A stretch of DNA of 64,000 bases from DATKUK01 sp035530655 (GTDB taxonomy: Bacteria; Planctomycetota; Phycisphaerae; UBA1845; DATKUK01), in the NCBI GenBank assembly GCA_035530655.1, contig DATKUK010000102.1:1-64000 (forward strand). The letters run 5' to 3'. The notes below the pieces were generated by a model. It made no database searches and was not told the DNA's origin. It saw nothing but the letters and a program-made list of their open reading frames with translations. Positions within the stretch are counted from its first letter, which is position 1. Every line of letters begins with the position of its first letter. Below, one piece after another: positions 42,784 to 54,196 of this stretch. The translations under genes and the position numbers were made by a program.

Positions 42784-44067
42784 TTAACGCGAGCCTTTCT
42801 TCTTACGCGGGCCGGACTTGGCCTGACCCTTCTGCCACCGACGTTCCTGTGCAGCTCTCTGTTTGACCTCCGCCTGACGCGACCGGCCCTGCTGGCGGGC
42901 CGTCCGGCTGGCCTGGGCCTTCGCCCGCCGCATGTCCTGGGTCTGACGCACGGTCGGCGTCCGATCCGGCGCCACGGGCACCACCCCCAGGTCCGACCGC
43001 ATCGGCAAGCGCCGCGCCGCCGCCAGCAGGTCGAACGGCTTATGAGGTTCGAGTTGATACCAGTATGCCGTGGACGACCAGTCGTTGGCCAGATGGTTGG
43101 CGTGCCCGTGCTCCAGCGTGGCCAGGATCGACTTGCGGAAGTGCACTGGATTGGTCAGGTGGAAGTTGTAGCAGACCTGATAGGGTGGCGCCGTCTTCTC
43201 GTGAAGGCTCGAGCCGTTGAACAGAAACGCGTTGTCCTGCATACCCCAGGCCTGGTTGAAGTAGTCCTCCGAGCCCGTTCCGTGCAAGTCGGGCGGCCAC
43301 TTGTAGCCGTCCACCCAGATCATGTCATCCCCCTCACCCCACCACGTTCCCTGGAAGTTGGTCACCGAGAGGTTGCAGCCGATGTAGTGGCCCCGACCAA
43401 CAGCGTCCAGGATCACGTAGTTGCCCTTACCGTCGAGGTTGGGGATATCGGCCGGCGGCGTGTTCACGCAGATCTCGTGCCCCCACCCGGCTGTGGGGTT
43501 TTCCCTCCGCCACTGGGCATGCAGATAGCCCACGTCGCCGTCGGGAGGCTGATCGTAGAGTTCGTAGTCGATGTAGAAGTACTGGGTCAATGGATGCTCG
43601 CCCTCGTTGGTCAGTTCGATTCGCGCGTGCTTGGCGAAGGGCATGGGCAGGTAGCAGTTCAGGGCTGCACCCTCGCCGAACTTCCCGTGGTGCGCGGTGC
43701 TCGAGCTGAACGGCAGGCTACAGAAGTTCGAGGCGATGGAGTGCCCCAGGCAGAAAAAATCGCCCAGCGGCACGAGGACGCTGGGGTGCTTCTCACCGTC
43801 CCACCAGATCTTCAGGACGACTTTGCGGTAGAAGTCCGGATCGACCAGATACCAGTCGGCACCGTGGGCAAAACGGCACGTTTGAGTCATCCAGATGTGC
43901 GTGATCGCACCGGGCCCGTCGATGTCGGCCAGGCACACCGTGCCGCCCGCAGGTACGGTCCAGGCGTCCCGATTGCGCCCACTTCGGTCCCAACTCGATG
44001 CACGCAGCGTCCGCGCTTCGCGCAGCCTCGCCAGCCCACTAAGCAGTCCACCGGCGTATCCGTTCAT
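42784..44067 (-). CDS. GH172 family (DUF2961) protein with basic tail
   Basis: The first 340 residues match DUF2961, now glycoside hydrolase family 172. Its members act on arabinan or difructose anhydride. Typical segments are LADIDGPGAITHIWMT, VPLGDFFCLGH and DLHGTGSEDYFNQAWG, the last holding the acidic residue of the family. No signal peptide is seen. The last 65 residues are an arginine, lysine and glutamine rich extension (for example QGRSRQAEVKQRAAQERRWQ) not typical of the family. ATG 44067 follows TTGGAGCG; the TTG at 44094 is less likely. Confidence 0.8.
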   Translation of the reverse strand: MNGYAGGLLSGLARLREARTLRASSWDRSGRNRDAWTVPAGGTVCLADIDGPGAITHIWMTQTCRFAHGADWYLVDPDFYRKVVLKIWWDGEKHPSVLVPLGDFFCLGHSIASNFCSLPFSSSTAHHGKFGEGAALNCYLPMPFAKHARIELTNEGEHPLTQYFYIDYELYDQPPDGDVGYLHAQWRRENPTAGWGHEICVNTPPADIPNLDGKGNYVILDAVGRGHYIGCNLSVTNFQGTWWGEGDDMIWVDGYKWPPDLHGTGSEDYFNQAWGMQDNAFLFNGSSLHEKTAPPYQVCYNFHLTNPVHFRKSILATLEHGHANHLANDWSSTAYWYQLEPHKPFDLLAAARRLPMRSDLGVVPVAPDRTPTVRQTQDMRRAKAQASRTARQQGRSRQAEVKQRAAQERRWQKGQAKSGPRKKKGSR

Positions 44068-44184
44068 CACTTCGCTCCAACTGAATTGGGTCAAGAGGTC
44101 CGGCCACCTTTGCGGCCGCCCGCCGAATGGGTATCATCCTAGTCCCGGCTGACTAGCGCAACAAGACAGGTGCGACGCGACACT

Positions 44185-45249
44185 ATGGCCCGAACGCAGA
44201 CGACATACCGGCAGTCAGGGGTCGACATCGAGGCGGGCGAGCAGTTGGTCGGTCTGATCCGCTCATCCATGCGCAGCACGTATGGCCCGCGCGTCCTCGA
44301 TCGGCACGGCCATTTCGCGGGTCTGTTCCGCCTGGATTACGACGAGCGGCTTTTCAAGCACAACTATCGTACACCTGTGCTGGTCGGGTGCGCCGACGGC
44401 GTGGGCAGCAAGGTGCTGATTGCCATCAAGACCGGACGACTCGACACGGTCGGCATCGACCTGGTGGCCATGAATGTCAACGACCTGATCACCATGGGGG
44501 CCGAGCCATTATTCCTGCTCGACTACATGGGCGTGCACCGGCTGGAGCCCGAGGCGACTGCCCAAATCGTCGCGGGCGTGGCCGAGGGCTGCCGCCGCGC
44601 GCGATGTGCTCTGCTCGGTGGTGAGACCGCCGAACTGCCCGACCTCTACCGCCGCAATGAGTTCGACTTGGCCGGCTTTGCCGTGGGTGTGGTGGAACTC
44701 GATCGAATCATCGACGGGCAAGACATCGAGCCGGGCGACGTGGCGATAGGTCTGGGCTCCGACGGGCTGCACAGCAACGGTTTCTCTCTGGTCCGCCGAC
44801 TGGTCTTTGGCCAGGCCAAACTCAAACCCACCAGCCGCGTCGATGGGCTGGATGACACTCTCGGCGAGGAACTGCTCAGACCGACGCGGATCTACGTCCA
44901 GCCCGTCGTCTCGGTGCTGCGGCGCTACAAAGTTAAGCGGGTGGTGCGTGGTATGGCCCACATCACCGGTGGGGGCTTGGCCGACAACGTTGCGCGCGTG
45001 CTGCCGCCGGGGCTGGCCCTGACGATCACGAAGGGCAGTTGGCCCATCCCCCCGATCTTCCCGGTGCTCCAACGCCTGGGCGTGGACGAAAGCGAGATGT
45101 ATCGCGTCTTCAACATGGGGATCGGTTTCGTCCTCGTCGTCAGACCCACGTTTGCAGCATCGGTGATGCGCCGCTTGGCCCGCAGTGGCGAGCGCCCCTA
45201 CCTCCTGGGCAAACTCCGACGAGGGCAAGGCGGCGTCCAGTTGCGATAA
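44185..45249 (+). CDS. purM: Phosphoribosylformylglycinamidine cyclo-ligase
   Basis: PurM (AIR synthase) closes the imidazole ring in purine synthesis, using ATP. The 354-residue protein shows YRQSGVDIEAGEQLV, LVGCADGVGSKVLIA, DLVAMNVNDLITMGAEPLF, ALLGGETAELPD and GMAHITGGGLADNVARVLP. All are family signatures. ATG 44185 was taken; a GTG at 44170 is possible. It is a single gene between GH172 (divergent) and the HEAT protein gene (convergent); no other purine gene is in the window. Confidence 0.95.
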   Translation: MARTQTTYRQSGVDIEAGEQLVGLIRSSMRSTYGPRVLDRHGHFAGLFRLDYDERLFKHNYRTPVLVGCADGVGSKVLIAIKTGRLDTVGIDLVAMNVNDLITMGAEPLFLLDYMGVHRLEPEATAQIVAGVAEGCRRARCALLGGETAELPDLYRRNEFDLAGFAVGVVELDRIIDGQDIEPGDVAIGLGSDGLHSNGFSLVRRLVFGQAKLKPTSRVDGLDDTLGEELLRPTRIYVQPVVSVLRRYKVKRVVRGMAHITGGGLADNVARVLPPGLALTITKGSWPIPPIFPVLQRLGVDESEMYRVFNMGIGFVLVVRPTFAASVMRRLARSGERPYLLGKLRRGQGGVQLR

Positions 45250-45400
45250 CCGCAAGCTGAATAGGACTTTAAGTGAACAGGCCGTGCCGTCGGCGGACCG
45301 TGCGGTCGGGGTGGGCGTTCATCCTTCAGGCCGCACACCATTTGGATCAACGCGCCCGGGAGGTCCCCGGGCAAGAACAACGCTCATCTTGGCGTTGGAT

Positions 45401-46624
45401 TCAGTCTGACGGCTTGGTCAAAACTGGTACTTCGAGGGGGTTGCCGCGGGCGACCTCGATCCGTAAAGTGACGTAACCTCCTTCTTTAGAGGTAGTTACG
45501 TTCGCCGACGCGATTTGCCCCCCGCTGGGTCTGCCTCCCGCGTCCGGAAGGGCCGCCTCAATGCCCGCCGACTGCCGGAGTTGGCGGCGCTGTTGCGCGG
45601 CGTACTGCTGCAAGCGGCGTATGGCGAGGATCCGCTGGCGCTCGGTGGCGGTCTGCCAGAACTGCTCGGTACCGGCCAGGCGCTTGGGGACAAGCAGTCT
45701 GGCCAGGCTGGCCGCTTCGACACGCTCCGGCTCGTCCTCCGAGCACAGTCTCTCGATCACGTTTTCGAGGTCGTCCAAGCCCTGTCGGGCCAAAGCACCG
45801 ATTGCCACCATGGCCAGCTCGCCGTGTCGGCTGTCCACCAGGGCAGTCAAGTCGCTGACCGCGCCACTGCCCGCGCTTTGCGCCAATGCTTCGATGGCAG
45901 CTTGGCGGACCGGCAGGCTGGCCAGATCGTCTCTGACAATGCCCGTGAGGAGTTGGCGGATGTCTGGGCTGTGGTAGATGCTGAGTTGATCGATAGCGGC
46001 GGTCCTGGCCTGGTCGTCAGCGGTCGCATCACGTAGCGTCAGCATCGTCTCACTGACCCTGAGCCTGCCGAACTCTTTGAGGCCCTCGTCCATGAGGTTG
46101 AGGGCCTCGGTTGCGCTGAAATAGCCCACGATCGGCTCGGCCAGAAGCTTCCCGGTGACGGAGTCGGCCACATACAACACCGGGTGAGTGCTCTTGGCCT
46201 GCTCGCCCAGCAACTGGCGGGTCTGGTTGACCGAGAGCCTCAACGCGACGAAGCGCCTGGCTTCCTGCCCAATCGAGGGCCTGGAAAACACCTCTCCCGC
46301 AAGTTGATGATCGCGTCCACTTCCGGGCGAAGTGGTAAAGATCAGCAGCGGTCGGCTCTTGGATCGGGCCACTTGCACGGCGCTTCGGACGTTCTTGGCA
46401 AAGTAGACCGCCGGCTGGTTGCCCAAAAACAGCGAGTAGTGCAGCGGCGGGCCCTCCGAGTCGCTGCCTCCTTTGCCCCCACCGGAGAGGCTCTTGCCCC
46501 CCTTGCCCCCGCTCTCGCGGCCGCCTGCAGGCCCTTGGCCCCATAATCGTGTGGGTTCGGCCCCCAGCACACAGGTTGCAGCTATAACGCACACGGCTAG
46601 TTGCAGCATACGACGGTTCATCAT
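45401..46624 (-). CDS. Exported protein with thioredoxin-like and HEAT-like parts
   Basis: The 407-residue product has a signal peptide (MLQLAVCVIAATCVLG), a glycine/serine/lysine-rich linker and a thioredoxin-like domain (about 60-190). There PLLIFTTSPGSGRDHQLA replaces the CxxC site, so redox activity is not expected. HEAT-like repeats follow (about 200-340; for example LPVRQAAIEALAQSAGSGAV). A conserved role is not recognised; it may be an envelope scaffold. Two adjacent ATG codons at 46624 and 46621 are both possible starts. Confidence 0.6.
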   Translation of the reverse strand: MMNRRMLQLAVCVIAATCVLGAEPTRLWGQGPAGGRESGGKGGKSLSGGGKGGSDSEGPPLHYSLFLGNQPAVYFAKNVRSAVQVARSKSRPLLIFTTSPGSGRDHQLAGEVFSRPSIGQEARRFVALRLSVNQTRQLLGEQAKSTHPVLYVADSVTGKLLAEPIVGYFSATEALNLMDEGLKEFGRLRVSETMLTLRDATADDQARTAAIDQLSIYHSPDIRQLLTGIVRDDLASLPVRQAAIEALAQSAGSGAVSDLTALVDSRHGELAMVAIGALARQGLDDLENVIERLCSEDEPERVEAASLARLLVPKRLAGTEQFWQTATERQRILAIRRLQQYAAQQRRQLRQSAGIEAALPDAGGRPSGGQIASANVTTSKEGGYVTLRIEVARGNPLEVPVLTKPSD

Positions 46625-46848
46625 GGCTCCGGACATCCTCGGCTCGCGTATGGCGGCACGCCCTGGTGAAGCTACCCACCCCTCTACCTGTGAGATGCAC
46701 GCGGGCGCGCCCGATGCCAACAAGACCTGTCCCTCTATTGTCTTGGACGCCGCTGTGGCGGTGACGTTGAACCTCATGCTCTCTGCTGCCGGCCAAACGC
46801 CCTGCCCGCCGTCGCCTGAGGCCCATTGACCAGCCGGCATGGGGATGC

Positions 46849-46877
46849 TTCAACTGATCCGCCTGCCCAGCTAGAAT
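46849..46877 (+). promoter_or_regulatory. Sigma-70-like promoter for alaS
   Basis: TTCAAC and TAGAAT are separated by 17 bases, about 60 bases before the alaS GTG. The -10 box is good and the -35 box weak. Confidence 0.4.
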
Positions 46878-46938
46878 GGACCATCTGACGTTGCCCTTGG
46901 CATTCACCAGGCTCAGATAATGACAGGAAGGACCATCC

Positions 46939-49674
<2,736 letters not shown>

Positions 49675-49690
49675 CGGCCGCGGCCTGTGC

Positions 49691-49720
49691 TTGACGCCCG
49701 AGCGCAAGTCCGCCTAGTAT
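49691..49720 (+). promoter_or_regulatory. Strong sigma-70-like promoter of the rpmF-plsX-fab operon
   Basis: TTGACG and TAGTAT are 18 bases apart, 17 bases after the alaS stop. The leader to rpmF is about 115 bases and contains a hairpin. Confidence 0.6.
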
Positions 49721-49735
49721 GTGGGTTTGGAGGAA

Positions 49736-49779
49736 GGCTTGCATGGGGCCTGTCGTCCTTGCCCTGCGCGGTGCAAGCC
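49736..49779 (+). promoter_or_regulatory. Leader hairpin upstream of rpmF
   Basis: GGCTTGCA and TGCAAGCC form an 8-base stem around a 28-base loop, followed by TTATCTTATATAG. It may be an attenuator-like structure or a protein-binding site of the ribosomal-protein/lipid operon; a second promoter in the AT-rich stretch is also possible. Confidence 0.4.
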
Positions 49780-49843
49780 TTATCTTATATAGAGGCCATT
49801 AGGTGTACCGCTTCAGGCGGTTCAGAAGGATCCGAGTAAAGCC

Positions 49844-50029
49844 ATGTTACCAGCCAGAAGGACCAGTCGCTGCCGCAAGAACAAGAGGCGCTCCCATCTT
49901 TTCCTGCGAGCCCGTAACACGGTAGCCTGCCCGCGGTGCAGCGTGACTAAGCTGCCGCACTGTGCTTGCAGCAACTGTGGGTACGTCAGCTATGGGGTGG
50001 CTTTGAAAATCGAGAGCAAGGAGTCCTGA
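49844..50029 (+). CDS. rpmF: 50S ribosomal protein L32
   Basis: The 61-residue protein matches L32: PARRTSRCRKNKRRSH at the start and a zinc site in CPRCSVTKLPHCACSNCGY. The rpmF-plsX order is widely conserved in bacteria and links ribosome and lipid synthesis. The YceD (DUF177) gene often found in front is absent. plsX starts five bases after the stop. Confidence 0.95.
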   Translation: MLPARRTSRCRKNKRRSHLFLRARNTVACPRCSVTKLPHCACSNCGYVSYGVALKIESKES

Positions 50030-50034
50030 CGCTG

Positions 50035-51054
50035 ATGCGGATCGCGGTTGACGCCATGGGAGGGGACCATGCGCCGCGAGCCGTCGTGCGTGGGGCCGTG
50101 GATGCCCTGAATTTCCTCGACGGCGACATCCGGCTGGTGCTGGTCGGTCAGGAGGATACGGTTCGCGCCGAACTGGCGCAACTGGACGGATGGGCAGGCC
50201 GCATCGATGTCGAGCACGCCACCCAGGTGGTGGGGATGGATGAAGTGCCGGTGGATGCGGTCCGGCACAAGCGAGATTCGTCGCTGATGCGAATGGTGGC
50301 CTTGGCCGCGGCGGGCAACGCTGACGCCGTCGTCAGCGCGGGCAATACCGGGGCCTGTGCGGCGGCCTGCCAACTTCGCCTGAAGACGCTGGCCGGTGTG
50401 CAGCGTTCCGGAATCGCGGTGGTTATCCCGTCTACACAAGGCCCGAAGATCGTTTGCGACGTGGGCGCCAATATCGCCCCCAAGCCCCATCACATGCACC
50501 AGTATGCCTTGATGTGCGGCATCTACGGGCAGCACGTGCTGGGGATGGAATCGCCGCGTGTGGGCCTTCTGTCGGTAGGTGAAGAGGATATGAAAGGTAC
50601 GCAACTGGTCAAGCGCGCGGCCCAGCTCATCCGCGACGACAGCGGCGTCAACTTCGTGGGCAACGTGGAGGGGCGCGATCTGTTTCGGGGCACGTGCGAC
50701 GTGATCATATGCGACGGATTCGTGGGCAATATCGTCCTGAAGCTCACCGAAGGTCTGGCGGAAGGGCTTTTCCGGACCATACGGGAGGAGATGAAGGACC
50801 ACAGCGCGGAGTTGGCCAGTCGTTTTGAACCGATCCTTCAAACGATCTGGGCCAAGCACGACTACAGTGAGTACGGCGGTGCGCCGCTTCTGGGTGTCAA
50901 TGGGGTGTGTATCATCTGCCACGGCAGCAGTGATCATCGCGCAATCTGTAATGCGGTGCGGGTGGCGCACCGTTTTGTGGCCGAGCGTGTCAACGCGGCG
51001 ATCGTCAGGCACCTGGGCCAGTCAGCCAAGGTAAGAAATGAGCAAACCGATTAG
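50035..51054 (+). CDS. plsX: Phosphate acyltransferase PlsX
   Basis: PlsX makes acyl-phosphate from acyl-ACP for phospholipid synthesis. The 339-residue protein starts MRIAVDAMGGDHAPRAVV and contains VVSAGNTGACAAACQLRL, VCDVGANIAPKPHHMHQYA and CDGFVGNIVLKLTEGLAEGL, all family signatures. ATG 50035 has AAGGAG at the end of rpmF as its ribosome-binding site. It overlaps fabH by 17 bases. Confidence 0.96.
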   Translation: MRIAVDAMGGDHAPRAVVRGAVDALNFLDGDIRLVLVGQEDTVRAELAQLDGWAGRIDVEHATQVVGMDEVPVDAVRHKRDSSLMRMVALAAAGNADAVVSAGNTGACAAACQLRLKTLAGVQRSGIAVVIPSTQGPKIVCDVGANIAPKPHHMHQYALMCGIYGQHVLGMESPRVGLLSVGEEDMKGTQLVKRAAQLIRDDSGVNFVGNVEGRDLFRGTCDVIICDGFVGNIVLKLTEGLAEGLFRTIREEMKDHSAELASRFEPILQTIWAKHDYSEYGGAPLLGVNGVCIICHGSSDHRAICNAVRVAHRFVAERVNAAIVRHLGQSAKVRNEQTD

Positions 51055-52030
51055 CCTGAAGATCGCCGGCACGGGCAGCGCCCTGCCTCGGCGAGTGATG
51101 ACCAACAAAGAGTTCGAGCAGTTCCTGGATACCTCTGACGAGTGGATTCGGGCGCGTACGGGCATTCGCGAGCGCCGGGTCTGCGGAGAGGGCGAAACGA
51201 CGGCCCAGTTGGGCGTCGAAGCGGGCAGGGCAGCCATCGCCGACGCAGGGTGCCGACCGGACGATATCGACCTGATCATCTGCGCCACGATCAGCCCTGA
51301 GGTGCCGTTTCCCGCAACGGCCTGCTTCATCCAGGACGGGCTTGGCGTGAGGAACATACCGGCCTTCGACCTGTCGGCTGCGTGCAGCGGCTTCATTTAC
51401 GGGCTGGTGGTGGCCGGTGGGTTGATCGAATCGGGCGTCTACCGCCGCGTCCTGCTGATCGGCAGCGAGAATATGACGCGGGTGTGCGACTTCGAGGATC
51501 GTGGCAGTTGCATCCTGTTCGGCGACGGCGCGGGTGCGGCTGTGATCACACCGGCAAACGGATCGGGATCGCAGTTGCTCCACAGCCTTCTGCACTGTGA
51601 CGGCTCCGAAGTGGAGATGCTTTGGATTCCTGCCGGCGGGGCCAGGCAGCCCACCTCGATCGACACGGTCCAGGGAAAACTGCACTACGTGCAGATGAAG
51701 GGGCGCGAGGTCTTCAAATTCGCTGTCAAGAAGATGGAAGAGGTTGTCGAGCAGACCCTGTGTGAGAGCGGCGTGCGGCCGGAGCAGATCAAGCTGCTGA
51801 TCCCTCACCAGTCGAATCTGCGGATCATCGAGTTCATGCGCGAGCGGATGGGTTTGCCCAAGGATCGCGTGTACGTCAACATCGACCGCCTCGGCAACAC
51901 CTCGGCGGCGTCGATCCCCATTGCCCTCGACGAAGCGCGGCGCAACGGGCAGGTCGCGCCAGGCGATTTGATTCTATTCCTGGCTGTGGGTGCGGGCATG
52001 ACGTGGGCTTCGGCGCTGGTCCGGTATTAG
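51038..52030 (+). CDS. fabH: 3-oxoacyl-ACP synthase III
   Basis: FabH starts fatty acid synthesis by condensing acetyl-CoA with malonyl-ACP. The catalytic triad is visible: Cys in FDLSAACSGFIYGL, His in IPHQSNLRI and Asn in RLGNTSAASIPIAL. The 330-residue length is normal. The ATG overlaps the plsX end, indicating coupled translation. Confidence 0.96.
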   Translation: MSKPISLKIAGTGSALPRRVMTNKEFEQFLDTSDEWIRARTGIRERRVCGEGETTAQLGVEAGRAAIADAGCRPDDIDLIICATISPEVPFPATACFIQDGLGVRNIPAFDLSAACSGFIYGLVVAGGLIESGVYRRVLLIGSENMTRVCDFEDRGSCILFGDGAGAAVITPANGSGSQLLHSLLHCDGSEVEMLWIPAGGARQPTSIDTVQGKLHYVQMKGREVFKFAVKKMEEVVEQTLCESGVRPEQIKLLIPHQSNLRIIEFMRERMGLPKDRVYVNIDRLGNTSAASIPIALDEARRNGQVAPGDLILFLAVGAGMTWASALVRY

Positions 52031-52084
52031 ACCGGGCGCAACCAGGCGCCGAAACGGCGGTGCTGATTTCGAGGAATGAGTGGG

Positions 52085-53008
52085 ATGGCCAAGACGGCGA
52101 TACTGTTTCCCGGCCAAGGCGCACAGCACGTGGGGATGGGCCGCGATATCGCTGAAGCCTCCGACGCGGCGGCTAAGGTGTTCGAACAGGCCGATCAACA
52201 GCTCGGAATCGCGCTGAGTGAACTGTGCTTCAATGGGCCGGCCGAGCGGCTCGATGCCACCGACATTTCCCAGCCGGCCATCTTCGTCACAAGTGTGGCG
52301 ATCTGGGAGGCGCTCAGGGCAAACGGAGTGGCCGAGGGCCACTCGCCGTCCGGCGCTGCCGGGCTGAGCCTTGGCGAGTACACGGCGCTGTGGTTGGGCG
52401 GCAGCCTCGGCTTTGCCGATGGCCTGCGGCTGGTGCGGCGCCGGGGTGAGATGATGCAGGCCGCCAGCGAGGCAACCCCCAGCAGCATGGTCAGCATCAT
52501 GGGTTTGGACGAGCAGCAGGTGGAGGCCCTGTGCAGGGAGGTGGCCGGCGAGGATGTGCTCGTGCCGGCCAATTTCAACTGTCCGGGGCAGATCGTGGTA
52601 TCCGGGTCGAAGCAGGCATGCGAACGAGCGGTCGCCAGCGTCGCAGGGCAGGGGGGCAGGGCCATGGCGCTGGCGGTAGCGGGGGCCTTTCACTCGCCGC
52701 TGATGCAGTCGGCAGCGGACGGGCTCGGTCAGGCGCTGTCCGAGGCGCAAATCGAGTCGCCCCGCATGCCGGTCTGTCGAAACGTGGATGGGGAGTATCA
52801 CGACCAGCCGGATTCGATTCGCCAGTCGCTGTACAATCAGGTGATCCAGCCGGTGCGATGGCAGCGCTGCATGGAGCGGATGATCGCCGACGGGTACGAC
52901 CATTTTGTGGAGATCGGCCCCGGCCGAGTGCTGACCGGGCTGATGAAAAAGATCAATCGCAAGGTGAAAATCACGAACATCTCTTCGGCGAAGGACGTTT
53001 CCGGCTGA
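52085..53008 (+). CDS. fabD: Malonyl-CoA:ACP transacylase
   Basis: FabD loads malonate on ACP. The 307-residue protein shows AILFPGQGAQHVGMG, the nucleophile loop GLSLGEYTAL and the histidine in AGAFHSPLM. The GHSLGE motif of E. coli is GLSLGE here, with serine kept. ATG 52085 has GAGG at a suitable distance; ATG 52076 is too close to it. It continues the plsX-fabH operon, 54 bases after fabH. Confidence 0.95.
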   Translation: MAKTAILFPGQGAQHVGMGRDIAEASDAAAKVFEQADQQLGIALSELCFNGPAERLDATDISQPAIFVTSVAIWEALRANGVAEGHSPSGAAGLSLGEYTALWLGGSLGFADGLRLVRRRGEMMQAASEATPSSMVSIMGLDEQQVEALCREVAGEDVLVPANFNCPGQIVVSGSKQACERAVASVAGQGGRAMALAVAGAFHSPLMQSAADGLGQALSEAQIESPRMPVCRNVDGEYHDQPDSIRQSLYNQVIQPVRWQRCMERMIADGYDHFVEIGPGRVLTGLMKKINRKVKITNISSAKDVSG

Positions 53009-53023
53009 AAGGGAGACTGTTGC

Positions 53024-53764
53024 ATGCTGTTGAAAGACCAGGTGGCGGTGGTGACGGGCGCGGCGCGGGGTATTGGCCGAGCGATTTCGCTGGCTCTGGC
53101 CGACGAAGGAGCCCACATTGTCGCAGTGGACGTACTGGCTGACGTGCTCGATTCGACAGTGGGCGAGATTACAGCCAAGGGCGTCAAGGCGGTGGCCAGG
53201 CAGGTAAACGTGACCGACACCGAACAGGTGGAGCAGTTATTCGCCTCGGTCGTATCCGACTTTGACCGATTGGACATTATGGTCAACAACGCGGGAATCA
53301 CGCGGGACACCTTGCTGCTGAGCATGGACGATCAACAATGGGACCAGGTGATCCAGGTGAACCTGCGAGGTGTGTTTCTCTGTACGCGAGCGGCGGCCAA
53401 GATTATGCTTCGCCAGCGGTACGGACGAATCGTCAACATGGCCAGCGTTTCGGGCCTGATGGGCAACGCCGGTCAGGCGAACTACGCAGCCAGTAAGGCC
53501 GGCGTCGTGGGCCTGACCAAGACGGTGGCCAAAGAGATGGCCAAGCGAAAGGTTACCTGCAACGCCGTGGCCCCGGGTTTCATCAAAACCGACATGACCG
53601 ACGCGCTGCCTGAGAAGGTTCGCGAACAGGTCAAGCAGTTGATTCCGGCCGGCCGGTTCGGCCTGCCCGAGGACGTGGCCGCCGCCGTCGTGTTTCTGGC
53701 CTCGCCACAGGCTGAGTACATCACCGGACAGGTCCTCTCAGTCGACGGCGGGCTCTATATGTGA
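53024..53764 (+). CDS. fabG: 3-oxoacyl-ACP reductase
   Basis: FabG is the NADPH-dependent ketoreductase of fatty acid synthesis. This 246-residue short-chain dehydrogenase has VVTGAARGIGRAISLAL (cofactor loop), NNAGITRDTLLLSM, MASVSGLMGNAGQANYAASK (catalytic Ser, Tyr and Lys) and VAPGFIKTDMT. It starts 15 bases after fabD, with AGGGAG upstream. Confidence 0.95.
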   Translation: MLLKDQVAVVTGAARGIGRAISLALADEGAHIVAVDVLADVLDSTVGEITAKGVKAVARQVNVTDTEQVEQLFASVVSDFDRLDIMVNNAGITRDTLLLSMDDQQWDQVIQVNLRGVFLCTRAAAKIMLRQRYGRIVNMASVSGLMGNAGQANYAASKAGVVGLTKTVAKEMAKRKVTCNAVAPGFIKTDMTDALPEKVREQVKQLIPAGRFGLPEDVAAAVVFLASPQAEYITGQVLSVDGGLYM

Positions 53765-53800
53765 GGGACTGGGGCCGGTGGCTCGGCCGGGTGAAAAGCC

Positions 53801-53830
53801 TTGCAGGGCGCGGGACGCGTTTGTTATAGT
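53801..53830 (+). promoter_or_regulatory. Sigma-70-like promoter for acpP
   Basis: TTGCAG and TATAGT are 18 bases apart, 36 bases after fabG. It would let acyl carrier protein, needed in large amount, be expressed above the rest of the operon. Confidence 0.55.
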
Positions 53831-53897
53831 ACCCGGCCAAATTGGGAGCCAGTGGTGATGATCCGTGCACTGTCACTATAGCCAAGGAGGAGACCAC

Positions 53898-54161
53898 GTG
53901 CCCGAAGACCAAAGAACAGCAGACGACATTGAGGAGAAGGTCATCGGTATCGTTAGCGAACAGATGGGTGTAGATCGGGCGGAGATCACCCGCGAGACCT
54001 CGTTCGTCAACGACCTGAACGCCGACTCGCTGGATACGGTGGAGTTGGTGATGGAACTCGAAGACGAGTTCGAAATGAGCATCCCCGACGAGGAAGCCGA
54101 GAAGATCCAGACCGTCGGCCAAGCCATCGACTATATCAACGAACACCGCGGTAAGAAGTGA
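53898..54161 (+). CDS. acpP: Acyl carrier protein
   Basis: The 87-residue acidic protein carries the phosphopantetheine serine in NADSLDTVELVMELEDEF. It begins with GTG at 53898, fixed by AAGGAGG seven bases before. The frame also opens upstream at 53865, but this lacks a ribosome-binding site. It has a longer N-terminus than E. coli AcpP (extra MPEDQRTADD). fabF follows after 35 bases. Confidence 0.94.
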   Translation: MPEDQRTADDIEEKVIGIVSEQMGVDRAEITRETSFVNDLNADSLDTVELVMELEDEFEMSIPDEEAEKIQTVGQAIDYINEHRGKK

Positions 54162-54196
54162 ATCTGCCGGGCAGGCCTTCTCCGAGTGCAGCAAGC

